Made by a program: the position numbers and the translations under genes
Shown here: positions 57,501 to 61,560 of the stretch, piece after piece
Layout: every line of letters begins with the position of its first letter
How positions within the stretch are numbered: position 1 is the stretch's first letter
Notes under the pieces: model-generated
What the model saw: the letters and a program-made list of their open reading frames with translations, nothing else
The model's database searches: none
Told to the model about the DNA's origin: nothing
Assembly: GCA_004352715.1 (NCBI GenBank)
Contig: SCFE01000055.1
Location: 1,120,124-1,184,123 of the forward strand
Reading direction: 5' to 3'
Length of the DNA: 64,000 bases
Source: Hofstenia miamia
Taxonomy: Eukaryota > Xenacoelomorpha > Acoela

Positions 57501-58408
57501 CACTTTTTTCGAACAAACAGCATATTTCCAGCAAAATACAAAGTACAAACAAAAATGTTCCTGTTGCATAATTTCACGAATGTTGTTCTTGACCTTTCCA
57601 AAATTATTTTTAGCATCGTACCCAATTGTTGACTATGTTGAACTCTCACTATTGCAGACTATTCTGTTTCGTTCTTATCTTGATGCCAGATTTACAAACT
57701 TTTTGAATTACAGTGGAACTTCATATACGATTGTTTTTTGTCATTCAGTACTTTGTCCAAAATCACTACATGATTACTCCTTTCAAAAGTTTCAATTAAT
57801 TTTGATTTAGACGTAGAAAAACCCAATTTTATTCTCGAAAGTTTAGCTTTCGTTCGTGGATTCTAGCGAATGTATTTGTGACTTCCAGATAATTGCAATT
57901 GTTGGATTGTTAAGATTATTTCTGAAAATCATCTTTCAATCGTGATGTTTTCTGTGGTCTTCATTCTGTTTGGTCAATTTCTTTAACCTTTGAGTAATTG
58001 TTGACTTTAATCATTTAACCTGTAGTTATTTATGCATTTCTATAAGATTTTATGTCATCGTAAATTGTCTTTTTTATTTAAATATAAGCTAATGTTTTTA
58101 AAGTCTATGTACCCATGATTTACACAGCCGCTGTGTGCTTGGTCATTTAAGTCGCAATTTAAATATTTTTAGTGCTATATTTATAATATTTCAATGATAA
58201 CTGGCTTCTTATTTTGTTTCTACGTCGTGGACAATAAATTACAGAAGACCACTTGTCGTTGTAGAATTTATTCAAAATTGTTAAATATTGAAAATGATAT
58301 CAAGTTAATTATATTTTTTAAATTTACTCGCATATATGATTTTAGGTAATACTGATCCTAGATGACGATTTGGATCATACTCCGAGAACCGAAATTAAAG
58401 TATTTTAA
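11221..58408 (+). CDS. sid-1: SID-1/SIDT-family transmembrane protein, 3' part of gene (seven spliced exons)
   Basis: The gene encodes a multipass membrane protein of the SID-1/SIDT family, known from nematode SID-1 (systemic dsRNA import) and mammalian SIDT1/SIDT2 (lysosomal or plasma-membrane nucleic-acid and cholesterol handling). Seven exons join in phase over 47 kb (exon lengths 137, 106, 71, 150, 111, 114 and 63 nt; about 250 residues and a stop). Family landmarks appear in the expected order: [48 protein letters not shown]. The Asp at the first junction and the two His of HDIWH fit the CREST metal-binding residues, as I recall them. All introns start GT and end TTTAG. The extracellular domain and first membrane segments lie upstream and were not found in 1-11220. 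The reading frame is open throughout, so the gene is probably functional. Confidence 0.93.
11672..11943 (+). mobile_element. Second hAT-type MITE, downstream of SIDT exon A
   Basis: The 272-nt element runs from CTGTAGCGGATCTAGAGG to CTCCTAGAGCCGCCTCTG; the reverse complement of the right end is CAGAGGCGGCTCTAGGAG. The flanks CATCTCCG (11664-11671) and CTTCTCCG (11944-11951) match at 7 of 8 positions, as expected of a hAT target duplication. No ORF of its own. Confidence 0.8.
12040..12105. repeat. Imperfect hairpin of TTCCATTCCATTTCC / GGAAATAGAATGGAA
   Basis: Complementary simple-sequence arms of about 13 nt around a 7-nt loop, followed by more GGAATGGAAATGTCCATTTCC-type sequence. Probably slippage-derived. 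Confidence 0.6.
12344..12360 (+). other. Solo hAT-like terminal repeat CAGAGGCGGTTCTTGAG
   Basis: It resembles the ends of the MITEs at 10886 and 11672. No matching inverted end was seen within the next kilobase, so this is a truncated copy or chance. Confidence 0.35.
12361..18764. other. SIDT intron, no recognised gene
   Basis: Over 6 kb of A+T-rich intron. Apart from a (TGT)n microsatellite at 17448-17469, no exon, transposase or terminal repeat was recognised. Short ORFs at 14070-14285 and 17708-17950 lack domain or composition support. Confidence 0.45.
17448..17469 (+). repeat. (TGT)n microsatellite
   Basis: Seven consecutive TGT units in the SIDT intron. Confidence 0.95.
18765..20157. 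mobile_element. Non-autonomous hAT element, 1393 bp, with perfect 8-bp target duplication
   Basis: Both sides carry TGTAAAAC (18757-18764 and 20158-20165). The left end reads CAGAGAAGTTAGAATTGGGC and the right end, reverse complemented, AAGAGTTGGTATTGGGC. Subterminal sequence on both sides is rich in GGGCCGG/GGGCTTGGGC. No transposase is encoded inside; the minus-strand ORFs there are not recognisable. Its first 430 nt reappear at 46875-47316. It sits in the intron just upstream of SIDT exon B. Confidence 0.88.
20559..20664 (+). CDS. sid-1: SIDT exon B
   Basis: The acceptor is TAATTTAG and the donor is ATAG|gtttgt, a weaker GT site. The exon holds 35 codons plus one base, starting [12 protein letters not shown] and ending [10 protein letters not shown]. 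It continues SVSGV of exon A without a gap (phase 0) and matches the family's GVVF...FWIVF...QLYYMG stretch, which is one transmembrane helix followed by a loop. It lies 402 nt after the end of the hAT element at 18765-20157. Confidence 0.93.
20665..22110. other. SIDT intron, no recognised gene
   Basis: Nothing recognised apart from the surroundings of 21860-21950, which are slightly richer in GC and repeat the word TTACTAGTAAC (21905-21938). Confidence 0.4.
22120..22539 (+). repeat. Five copies of GTTACCCTACAGGAC
   Basis: Copies start at 22120, 22301, 22487 (diverged), 22502 and 22525; the last three are nearly adjacent. A related GTTACCCTGGAAGGGA lies at 56269. One frame of the motif reads VTLQD. 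Whether it is a relic of a coding repeat, of MITE ends or a regulatory array cannot be told from the sequence. Confidence 0.75.
22540..24110. other. SIDT intron, no recognised gene
   Basis: The ORFs on the minus strand at 22503-22833 and 23105-23320 have no recognisable domain. A GC-rich patch at 23930-23985 (CAGGCGCGCCATGACC) may be a MITE end. Confidence 0.35.
24111..24830 (+). mobile_element. Dispersed hAT-related repeat, copy 1
   Basis: It starts TAGAGTTGCAACTAACCGG, a hAT-like end. Its blocks CAATAAAGTC/TTATTACGTAAA, CAAATACCACGTGT, CAGAAGTTTT and AGACAATGGATTCG recur in the same order in the copies at 26570 and 45826. The right half, rich in TTCGAATTCGGATTTG, recurs at 27040 and 36990. 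No ORF is conserved between copies. Confidence 0.72.
25401..25730 (+). repeat. Direct repeat of GGTACATATATGTACTA
   Basis: Identical 17-nt copies at 25401-25417 and 25714-25730, each containing the palindrome GTACATATATGTAC and each preceded by a related CCCTTTAAGG/CCCTTAGGAG. The left copy follows TTAACCCTTTAAGG, which resembles a piggyBac-type TTAA end. The other end was not found. Confidence 0.6.
26570..27195 (+). mobile_element. Dispersed hAT-related repeat, copy 2
   Basis: Collinear with 24111-24830: GCAACCGG, AATAAAGTCATT, GGTTTCAGAAGTTTT, AGGCAATGGATTTG, then CAGAAATTCC and TTCGAATTTT. More diverged and with deletions at the left end. Confidence 0.68.
27822..27892 (+). CDS. sid-1: SIDT exon C
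   Basis: The acceptor is GATTATTTTAG and the donor is CCA|gtaagt, a strong site. At 71 nt it is too short to stand out as an ORF. It completes the Asp codon left by exon B and encodes [16 protein letters not shown] followed by SALFPHFP. This corresponds to the short basic loop (GIFRR...YTDC in vertebrates) between two membrane helices. Similarity is lower here than in the other exons, but phase, length and position all fit. Confidence 0.82.
28048..28760 (-). pseudogene. Unrecognised coding-like remnant
   Basis: The minus strand shows stretches of higher GC and coherent reading, for example [20 protein letters not shown] (ending near 28675) and [20 protein letters not shown], broken by stops and frame changes. 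It also contains an 81-codon ORF at 28048-28293. No domain was recognised. A degenerate transposon or processed pseudogene are both possible; it begins about 150 nt after SIDT exon C. Confidence 0.35.
28761..30424. other. SIDT intron, no recognised gene
   Basis: A+T-rich. The ORF at 29310-29552 (-) has no recognisable domain. Confidence 0.4.
30425..30754 (+). CDS. Putative small secreted cysteine-containing protein (single exon, nested in SIDT intron)
   Basis: The uninterrupted 109-codon ORF begins in a reasonable context (CAACCATGT). Its first ~20 residues form a typical signal peptide: MLLKEF, a hydrophobic core [12 protein letters not shown], then NACRS with a cleavage-like site. The mature part has a CWC pair, GPRYCG, KPFCVY and PDAC, that is six cysteines including the one next to the cleavage site, no membrane helix and a charged KSEEK tail. 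The ORF is clearly richer in G+C than the intron around it. No family was recognised. It has the same strand as SIDT, so it could be its own gene or a stray exon; no clear TATA or poly(A) signal was seen. Confidence 0.55.
   Translation: MLLKEFIFTVFTAIVVVSLNACRSDVLFVSQPKPSTQKLSLLSCWCKSFGPRYCGEKITPLEVAADRSYFAKIQIAFQSQQVYAKPFCVYSEIVRLNFQPDACSKSEEK
30755..31403. other. Flank of the nested ORF, no recognised feature
   Basis: It would contain the 3' UTR of the small secreted-protein candidate. No good AATAAA was seen on the + strand within 200 nt of the stop. Confidence 0.4.
31404..32040. mobile_element. TTAA-flanked piggyBac-type MITE with perfect 16-bp ends
   Basis: The left end TTAAGGAGGGGCAACA (31404-31419) is the exact reverse complement of the right end TGTTGCCCCTCCTTAA (32025-32040). 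The outer TTAA on each side is the target-site signature of piggyBac-superfamily transposition. The interior is about 605 nt of A+T-rich sequence without a transposase; the + ORF at 31848-32054 crosses the right end and is not supported. Confidence 0.85.
32041..33336. other. SIDT intron, no recognised gene
   Basis: The 105-codon ORF at 33009-33326 (+) and the overlapping minus-strand ORF at 33149-33460 have no recognisable domain or signal peptide. Confidence 0.35.
33337..33519. mobile_element. Possible 183-bp MITE with 12-bp inverted ends
   Basis: TGTACACAGCGC at 33337-33348 and GCGCTGTGTACA at 33508-33519 are exact reverse complements. If the TA within each end is taken as the target duplication the ends read CACAGCGC, as for Tc1/mariner-type MITEs. 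Confidence 0.45.
33520..35514. other. SIDT intron, no recognised gene
   Basis: Nothing convincing. A more GC-rich patch at 34930-35030 (GTGGGCTGCGCCAGCGACC, TGGCGCGCACACC) may be part of a MITE. Confidence 0.35.
35515..36500 (-). pseudogene. piggyBac transposase remnant (DDE_Tnp_1_7)
   Basis: Minus strand, N to [32 protein letters not shown], a frameshift near 36393, then [53 protein letters not shown] with a catalytic-type Asp, [11 protein letters not shown] and [19 protein letters not shown]. After another break at about 35928 come [20 protein letters not shown] and a partly readable Cys-rich tail. The order and motifs are those of piggyBac transposases. The N-terminal third is missing or unreadable, so the copy is dead. 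Confidence 0.9.
36640..36837 (-). pseudogene. THAP zinc-finger remnant
   Basis: Starting at an ATG at 36837 on the minus strand: MKKCCVPNC, an in-frame stop, [34 protein letters not shown], then after a frameshift [13 protein letters not shown]. This is the C2CH pattern of THAP domains (CxxC near the start, a hydrophobic-FPxD-x-RxxW/L block, and CxxHF at the end). THAP domains sit at the N-terminus of P-element-like transposases and their domesticated relatives; no such catalytic domain was recognised downstream. Confidence 0.75.
36990..37125 (+). repeat. Partial copy of the hAT-related repeat (right half)
   Basis: GATCGGATTCGGATTTCAATT, GTAATTGGTTATTGTTAAG and AAATTCAAGTTAAAATTTTC match the right parts of the repeats at 24650-24800 and 27040-27170 in order. 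The left half is absent. Confidence 0.5.
37220..37870 (-). pseudogene. Tc/mariner-superfamily transposase remnant
   Basis: Minus strand, N to [83 protein letters not shown], then [12 protein letters not shown], a stop codon in place of a sense codon, and [20 protein letters not shown] with the terminal stop at 37220. These are the middle and last catalytic-domain motifs (QQDxxPxH and WPxxSPDLxP) of the DD34 transposases common in arthropods. Two or more disabling changes are present. The N-terminus beyond 37880 is unclear. Confidence 0.85.
37880..39040. other. SIDT intron, no recognised gene
   Basis: It may contain the decayed N-terminal part of the transposase at 37220, but nothing could be aligned with confidence. 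Confidence 0.35.
39185..39485 (+). repeat. Drifting hexanucleotide array
   Basis: About 300 nt parse into consecutive 6-mers in which each unit resembles its neighbour but the unit changes along the array: TTGCAT TAGCAT TAGCAT, later AAACAA AAACAA, ACAATA ACAATA, later ATACAT ATACAT, TGGAAC TAGAAC, TCGCAA TCGCAT, TGGCTT TGGATT TGGACT, CTATTC CTATTC. There is no single consensus. It is not an ORF; stops occur in register. Confidence 0.75.
39542..39589. repeat. (TA)n microsatellite
   Basis: About 24 uninterrupted TA units inside the inverted repeat. Confidence 0.97.
39747..41217. other. SIDT intron with C-homopolymers, no recognised gene
   Basis: C runs lie at 39748-39756 and about 40447-40456. 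The words GATGACGTCATC (39869) and ATGACGTCATCGCATG (40054) are near-palindromes repeated 185 nt apart. No ORF is supported. Confidence 0.4.
41218..42170 (-). pseudogene. CACTA/EnSpm-type transposase remnant (Transposase_21-like)
   Basis: Minus strand, N to [17 protein letters not shown], then [38 protein letters not shown] followed by SEWRSFY, and [20 protein letters not shown] with [19 protein letters not shown] and YIHGTQH. The run of [17 protein letters not shown] and NMHSLxHxxxxVxxxGPLW..S.F.xE is typical of animal EnSpm-like transposases. At least two frame breaks separate the three main blocks. The upstream DDE part is not readable. Confidence 0.82.
42790..44428 (-). pseudogene. hAT transposase with N-terminal BED zinc finger (broken)
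   Basis: Minus strand, N to C: an ATG at 44428, a BED-type finger with YYCTLC...[13 protein letters not shown] (CxxC...HxxxxH) in the first 45 residues; after frame breaks the middle block [18 protein letters not shown]; then [20 protein letters not shown] and [18 protein letters not shown] (DxRxKxLxF-like region); and finally the hAT dimerisation domain [20 protein letters not shown] with [15 protein letters not shown]. All domains are in family order and span 1.64 kb, close to a full transposase gene, but four or more frames are needed. Confidence 0.9.
44461..45277. other. SIDT intron upstream of exon D, no recognised gene
   Basis: TATAGTA-rich sequence at 44720-44780 could be part of the terminal region of the hAT element. 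Nothing else supported. Confidence 0.35.
45278..45427 (+). CDS. sid-1: SIDT exon D
   Basis: The acceptor is TTATGTTTAG and the donor is AAG|gtaaga. The 50 codons begin [13 protein letters not shown] and end [14 protein letters not shown]. This is two hydrophobic helices separated by [13 protein letters not shown], aligning with the RMVLLV...RPxDFASYLL...YFAFYIIMK block of animal SIDT proteins. The intron in front of it is the longest one here, 17.4 kb, and contains most of the class II transposons and the nested ORF at 30425. Confidence 0.94.
45826..46090 (+). repeat. Dispersed hAT-related repeat, copy 3 (next to a hAT transposase end)
   Basis: AATAAACAAATGAAAG, CAATAAAGTCATTATTACG, GAATTACACAAATGCCATG and GAATTTACTTTATTAG follow the order of the copy at 24180-24400. 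It lies 60 nt from the 3' end of the hAT transposase remnant at 46148, which suggests the repeat family is the terminal part of that transposon. Confidence 0.65.
46148..46860 (-). pseudogene. Second hAT transposase remnant (C-terminal half)
   Basis: Minus strand: [35 protein letters not shown] (C-AH-LNL-type motif), [51 protein letters not shown], after a frameshift the dimerisation block [20 protein letters not shown], and a stop at 46148. It differs from the BED-hAT at 42790, so it is another subfamily. Its upstream end is cut off by the repeat starting at 46875. Confidence 0.85.
46875..47316 (+). mobile_element. Truncated second copy of the 18765 hAT element
   Basis: It starts CAGAGTTGGAATTTGGTTGG and follows the left 430 nt of the element at 18765 at roughly 80% identity, including GGCCGGATTTTCGACATAG, GGTATTTGAAATACAAG, and GTGGCGGTAGGAA. 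The match ends near 47316 where a pogo-type transposase fragment begins, so the right end is missing. Confidence 0.85.
47318..47436 (-). pseudogene. pogo/Tigger-type DDE transposase fragment
   Basis: One minus-strand frame reads [20 protein letters not shown] then [19 protein letters not shown]. The ERGTL(V/T)T...NAxGxxLPPxxIFKG pattern is part of the DDE_1 superfamily endonuclease core in pogo/Tigger-like transposons. It is only about 40 residues long and ends 84 nt before SIDT exon E. Confidence 0.65.
47521..47631 (+). CDS. sid-1: SIDT exon E
   Basis: The acceptor is TGATATTTAG and the donor is ATG|gtaatc. The 37 codons run [15 protein letters not shown] to [10 protein letters not shown], phase 0 at both ends. 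It matches the RSGE...LIPLLCIV...FFFFQ...W block of the family, with a hydrophobic helix in the middle. It is only 85 nt downstream of a pogo-type transposase fragment and about 200 nt from a hAT repeat. Confidence 0.92.
47632..49655. other. SIDT intron, no recognised gene
   Basis: The 88-codon ORF at 48296-48562 (+) is hydrophobic and follows a TTGCAG, but it does not fit any SIDT block and exons E and F already join without a gap. Nothing else recognised. Confidence 0.45.
49660..50446. mobile_element. Internally deleted piggyBac element with perfect 13-bp ends and TTAA flanks
   Basis: TTAA (49656-49659) is followed by CACGTTGGCTGCC, and the exact inverse GGCAGCCAACGTG (50434-50446) is followed by TTAA (50447-50450). 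Subterminal GC-rich blocks with GCGTGACCCGCC / GGCAGGTCACGCGGC form further inverted repeats. The 787-bp interior retains only the end of a transposase gene and an internal duplication of about 132 bp (49919 and 50051). One ambiguous base is at 50208. Confidence 0.93.
50118..50203 (-). pseudogene. piggyBac cysteine-rich C-terminal domain, intact reading frame
   Basis: On the minus strand one open frame reads [27 protein letters not shown] and a TAA stop. CxxC...CxxCFxKIH-stop is the end of the cysteine-rich domain by which many piggyBac transposases bind their transposon ends. Everything upstream of it has been deleted from the gene. The last codons and stop are also found in the duplicated segment at about 49985. 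Confidence 0.8.
50447..52489. other. SIDT intron, no recognised gene
   Basis: A+T-rich, no exon or transposon ends recognised. The small ORFs at 50388-50830 have no recognisable domain. Confidence 0.4.
52490..53935 (-). pseudogene. LINE (jockey/CR1-like) reverse transcriptase remnant
   Basis: Minus strand, N to [21 protein letters not shown] (NKSxGxD motif), [14 protein letters not shown], then the open block 53455-52997 with [36 protein letters not shown] (SGVPQG..LGPLLF motif) and [10 protein letters not shown], where the catalytic FADD has become FAND. After frame breaks come the C-terminal parts [32 protein letters not shown] and an [13 protein letters not shown] end at 52494. The element is 5'-truncated: no endonuclease domain was seen. 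Confidence 0.88.
53948..54307. mobile_element. hAT-type MITE (GGGCC-rich, 360 bp) next to the LINE
   Basis: The left end is CAGAGATGGAACCGGGCCGG and the right end, reverse complemented, CAGTGTTGGAACCAGGCC. The flanking 8-mers CATATTTG and CATATAAA share five positions, so the target duplication is weak. Subterminal CCCGGGCCC/AGGCCGGGC blocks resemble the 18765 family. No ORF. Confidence 0.75.
54308..55623. other. SIDT intron, no recognised gene
   Basis: If the LINE continues beyond the MITE it is unreadable here. Nothing else was supported. Confidence 0.35.
55624..55929 (-). CDS. Unrecognised basic ORF, doubtful
   Basis: The 101-codon ORF is rich in Lys, Arg, Gln and Ser (for example [15 protein letters not shown] at its end) with an amphipathic, helical look and no hydrophobic segment. 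It is longer and less A+T-biased than most chance ORFs here, but no domain, start context or homologue is recognisable. It could be a transposon fragment. It lies about 100 nt upstream of SIDT exon F on the other strand. Confidence 0.2.
   Translation of the reverse strand: MLKNKIHAKYILALKRDLIYKNNPLTVSDRLHSAHQYLKQRQTSRILQKTAYSNVQEEILKRTKQLTFQRFNVFRCSSNVKKTSKVKLKRYSTRRLSTRDG
56031..56144 (+). CDS. sid-1: SIDT exon F (HDIWH exon)
   Basis: The acceptor is TTGTGTTTAG and the donor is CTG|gtatgt. The 38 codons run [18 protein letters not shown], then [20 protein letters not shown]. This is the most diagnostic block of the family: TPAxSRxxNxDC, then [10 protein letters not shown]. The two histidines of HDIWH are the ones thought to bind metal in the CREST superfamily, and both are present, so the catalytic-type site is intact. 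Confidence 0.96.
56269..56880 (+). pseudogene. Possible Tc1-like transposase remnant (HTH region)
   Basis: The + strand shows [20 protein letters not shown], then [20 protein letters not shown] and, in another frame, [13 protein letters not shown]. The STVQRLLxxxGI and RLxFAxxW patterns resemble the helix-turn-helix and following linker of Tc1-like transposases. Several stops interrupt it and no DDE motif was seen, so the call is weak. Confidence 0.4.
56881..58345. other. Last SIDT intron, no recognised gene
   Basis: A+T-rich. The ORF at 57580-57810 (+) shows no domain or exon match. Confidence 0.4.
58346..58408 (+). CDS. sid-1: SIDT terminal exon G with stop codon
   Basis: The acceptor is ATATGATTTTAG. 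Twenty codons, [20 protein letters not shown], are followed by TAA at 58406-58408. The LDDDLD motif and a C-terminal VF are hallmarks of SIDT proteins (LTLDDDLD...VF in mammals). It joins exon F in phase 0 within the last membrane helix. The 3' UTR follows. Confidence 0.95.
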   Translation, partial: VILILDDDLDHTPRTEIKVF

Positions 58409-59900
58409 AGAAGCTAATTTTTCTTATTTATAATTTTTTTGAATCTGTAAATTATTTTTGTATTTCATATTTTGTACCGTTTTCACCTTTTTAAATGTGT
58501 CTAAATTGTAAGTGTAGTTTTTTAGTGAATATATATCAAAGGCATAACCTAATTTTTACATGTTCTAAATACATTTTTAGGAAACATTTGATGTTGATTC
58601 AGGGTTAAGATAAGCTTAAGCTTTTGGTAAGTACTCGCGCATTCCTTTCCATCTATGAAAGTTGATCTAGACCATTTAAAAGGAATCTACAAATTTTTGA
58701 TACTTATATCGCGAAAATATTTTTAAAAATGTTTTCAAAAAAGAACAAATTCTTCAATAATCTGCAGGTTCGGTTACAATGTCAAAAGTACGAGTAACGC
58801 GCGTCTAACGTTCATCTTTTGGCAGTTAAGCATCTTTCGAGATAAAATTGTATTATATAAATAATTTTTTAAAAACAAGTTAAGTAAACTAATACCTATA
58901 TACCGGTGCAAACGTACTTTTTGTCACATTTTTGGCAAAATTCGAATAAAGACTGTCAATGTTCTTCACATATTGTTTGCTTTTGACATTTGTTCGAAGT
59001 GTAGATTTTGGTGCTATTGCTAAAATTGTTTTATAATTCATCAATCGAGGTAATGGAATAAAGTCATTTTAATAATTATAATATAATAATTATTATTATT
59101 GTAATAGTGGTGTTGAATGCAATTGACAAGTAATAATGGCGCTCAATACAAACAAATACAATAGTTTAATACACTTAAGATAATAATGGTTATATACTTT
59201 GGAAATTAACAAAAAATTTGAATACGTATTATATACATTCTAATTTAATAGTTTTAATATCATACGTTTTAATATTATACTCTTCTAGATTTTGAACAGT
59301 GTGTTAAATTTATTTTAAATAGGATTAAATTTGATACTTTGATCAAATTTTTGTGAATCATTGTAAAGGCGGGAATGGAGCATTATCTCCCACTAGATCT
59401 CTGCTATCTTTGCAAGGGTCATTTTAAGGCAAGTCGGTGAGCATTTAGCGGAGAAAACAAACTTTTTTTCTGTTTACTAATTTAGGCTGTTCCTTCAACA
59501 AATATTTTTATTAGCAGTGATGGTTTCATTCCATTTTAGATAGTGTATTATTTTCTGACTTGTGCACTAAACAGACATATTGTGTCATCATTTACAGTGA
59601 GAAATTTTAAGTCAACCGAAATATATTTTATAGCAAGTAAAAAGTTCTTCCAGTTAACATGATACAAAGGAAATAAAAGAAATATCAATGTTGGTAGTAA
59701 TTGGAATAAACTCAGATGAAAATTTATCGTCATGCAGCGAGCATCAACATTATCACATTTAAGCGATCTTTACATAAAGAGCTTTTGTAGCATATCCCTG
59801 GCTGCAACGCTATTTGTAAAAAGCATTTCGTTAGGAAACAAAAAATATTTGGAGTTCTTTGCGATGGCATAGGTCTACTTTCAAGAAATGCTGAGTTTCC
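58409..59900. other. SIDT 3' UTR and downstream sequence
   Basis: It holds the presumed 3' UTR. A more GC-rich patch at 59355-59455 with one readable phrase (HYLPLDLCYLCKGHF) may be a transposon zinc-finger relic, but it is too short to call. Confidence 0.4.
58945..58950 (+). terminator. Possible polyadenylation signal AATAAA for the SIDT gene
   Basis: This is the first AATAAA I see downstream of the stop at 58408, about 540 nt away. In sequence this A+T-rich the hexamer is expected by chance, so only its order after the stop codon supports it. Confidence 0.25.
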
Positions 59901-59949
59901 AATCAATATTCTCTCGACACTCGAAGAAATTCGTGATTCGGCCATTCCT

Positions 59950-61560
59950 GCTCGTAAGCATGTTCCCGTTGGATGTCGCAAATCATTGGAACCGTTTATG
60001 GAGAAGCAGTTCAATTATGGTATGATGTAGGTGTTACATGCAAAAATGCGGGGAAAACAACGAATTACATCCGATTCCAAGTCCAAACATTGAGTGGGTA
60101 AGAGCCTTTTGCCCATGAAGGCAACCTAAAGAATGCATTTGCAGCTCTATAGCCGCTGAGACGTTATCTTACGATGATCACACTTTGGAAGTCACAATAT
60201 CAAAAAAACATCGCACATAGAGTATCGAAGTAATTGATGTTGAAAACATTGATCCTGTTCCTGTTGTTTCTCAGCAGATTGTTTTAGATTGCATTCTAAA
60301 TTTTCCCCGGGACGCTCAAAATTATATGTCTCCCAATGTCCTTCACCAAAATACTGTCAAAATTTAGTTTGCTAAATTTGCTTGTTCGTGAAAATTTTCT
60401 AGTAGTTATTGCTTCATTTCTTTGTGGTGCCAATTTATTAGCATTGAAAAGGAAATGTTTTTGAATGCGTCAAATTGCAGTTGGTGAATTTATGGGTAGC
60501 ATAGTGACTAAATGTCCATGCTGTGCTACCCTATTGAAAGCTGCTAAATACTTAGCCCCTCATCAGGTAGGAGTTGGCTTTTCAATTATTTTGCGAGGCA
60601 GTTATTAGCGGTTTAAGTTCAGTCTTTCCACATTTACCATCTGACATAATCACTTCATTTCTGCAAATCGATTTGAAAAACGCTTTTAATTCAATTTCAC
60701 GCTGTGCCATGATTTCTCAAGTTAAGGATCACTTTCCCGAGGTTCAACAATGGGTTACATCCTGCTATAGTAATTCATTTTGGCTCTCGTTTAGAAAAGA
60801 TGCTATCATGTCGGAGACTGGAACACAACAGGGAGATCTGTTGTCTTCTTTGCATTTTGCAATAATAAATAAGATTACCTTGGGGTTCTATTGCTGGTCA
60901 TGCGAATGTGCTTGCAGCAGTATTTAAGGTTATATGTACAACATTTTCTCAAATTGGTTTAACGATGAGCATCGATAAATGTGAGATACGGTCTCCAATT
61001 AAATTTATTGACCTTTCCTGTATTCCTGACTTAATCAATCGGTGATTCTTTTTGCAAAGCTCTCCTTAAGCATGCCATTCCTTGATATTTTATAAACTAA
61101 GAAGGAAATACAATGTCTCAGATATACAGGTATGCTAGATATATTTCGAAACCATGCATTAGGACATGCTGGAGATATGGAGAGAATGGCGGGGCATGTT
61201 CGTATGCGCGATACAGTCATAATTTTGCTTTGACAATGTAATATATTTTTACTTACTTTAACAGTCGCACAGCTGCTCTTGACATAGCTGTTATTAGTTA
61301 CCTGCAATTATCAACAGTAACACATGATGGAATTTCTGCCGGTTACGCCTTGAAAGAAGCAGAAAATAGAAAATTTTCGGAACACTAGCAGATGTTACAA
61401 GAAGCAGGGAATAAATTTTTTCCCTGGCTGTTGAAGCATTAGGAGGTTGATCCTTGTTGGCTTCAAAGATGATTAGAAACATTTTGTACATAAATGTTGC
61501 AAGAGTAGGTGATGGAGAACCTCACAACCAATATTTTAGCAGTTGGGAGTAATACTTCAA
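59950..61560 (+). pseudogene. R2-like reverse transcriptase remnant
   Basis: The + strand, in changing frames: LLKAAKYLAPHQVGVG (about 60533-60582), then the open block 60574-60927 with LQIDLKNAFNSISR (motif A, catalytic Asp) and GTQQGDLLSSLHFA (QGDxLxPLLF motif). Where the YLDD motif is expected, the DNA runs TACCTTGGGGTTCT, which appears to have lost the two Asp codons with a frameshift. Then come SIAGHANVLAAVFKV, IGLTMSIDKCEI, and further on STVTHDGISAGYALKEAENR and FSLAVEALGG. The type is the R2-like reverse transcriptase of many metazoan genomes, here catalytically dead. The left limit is approximate. Confidence 0.78.
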
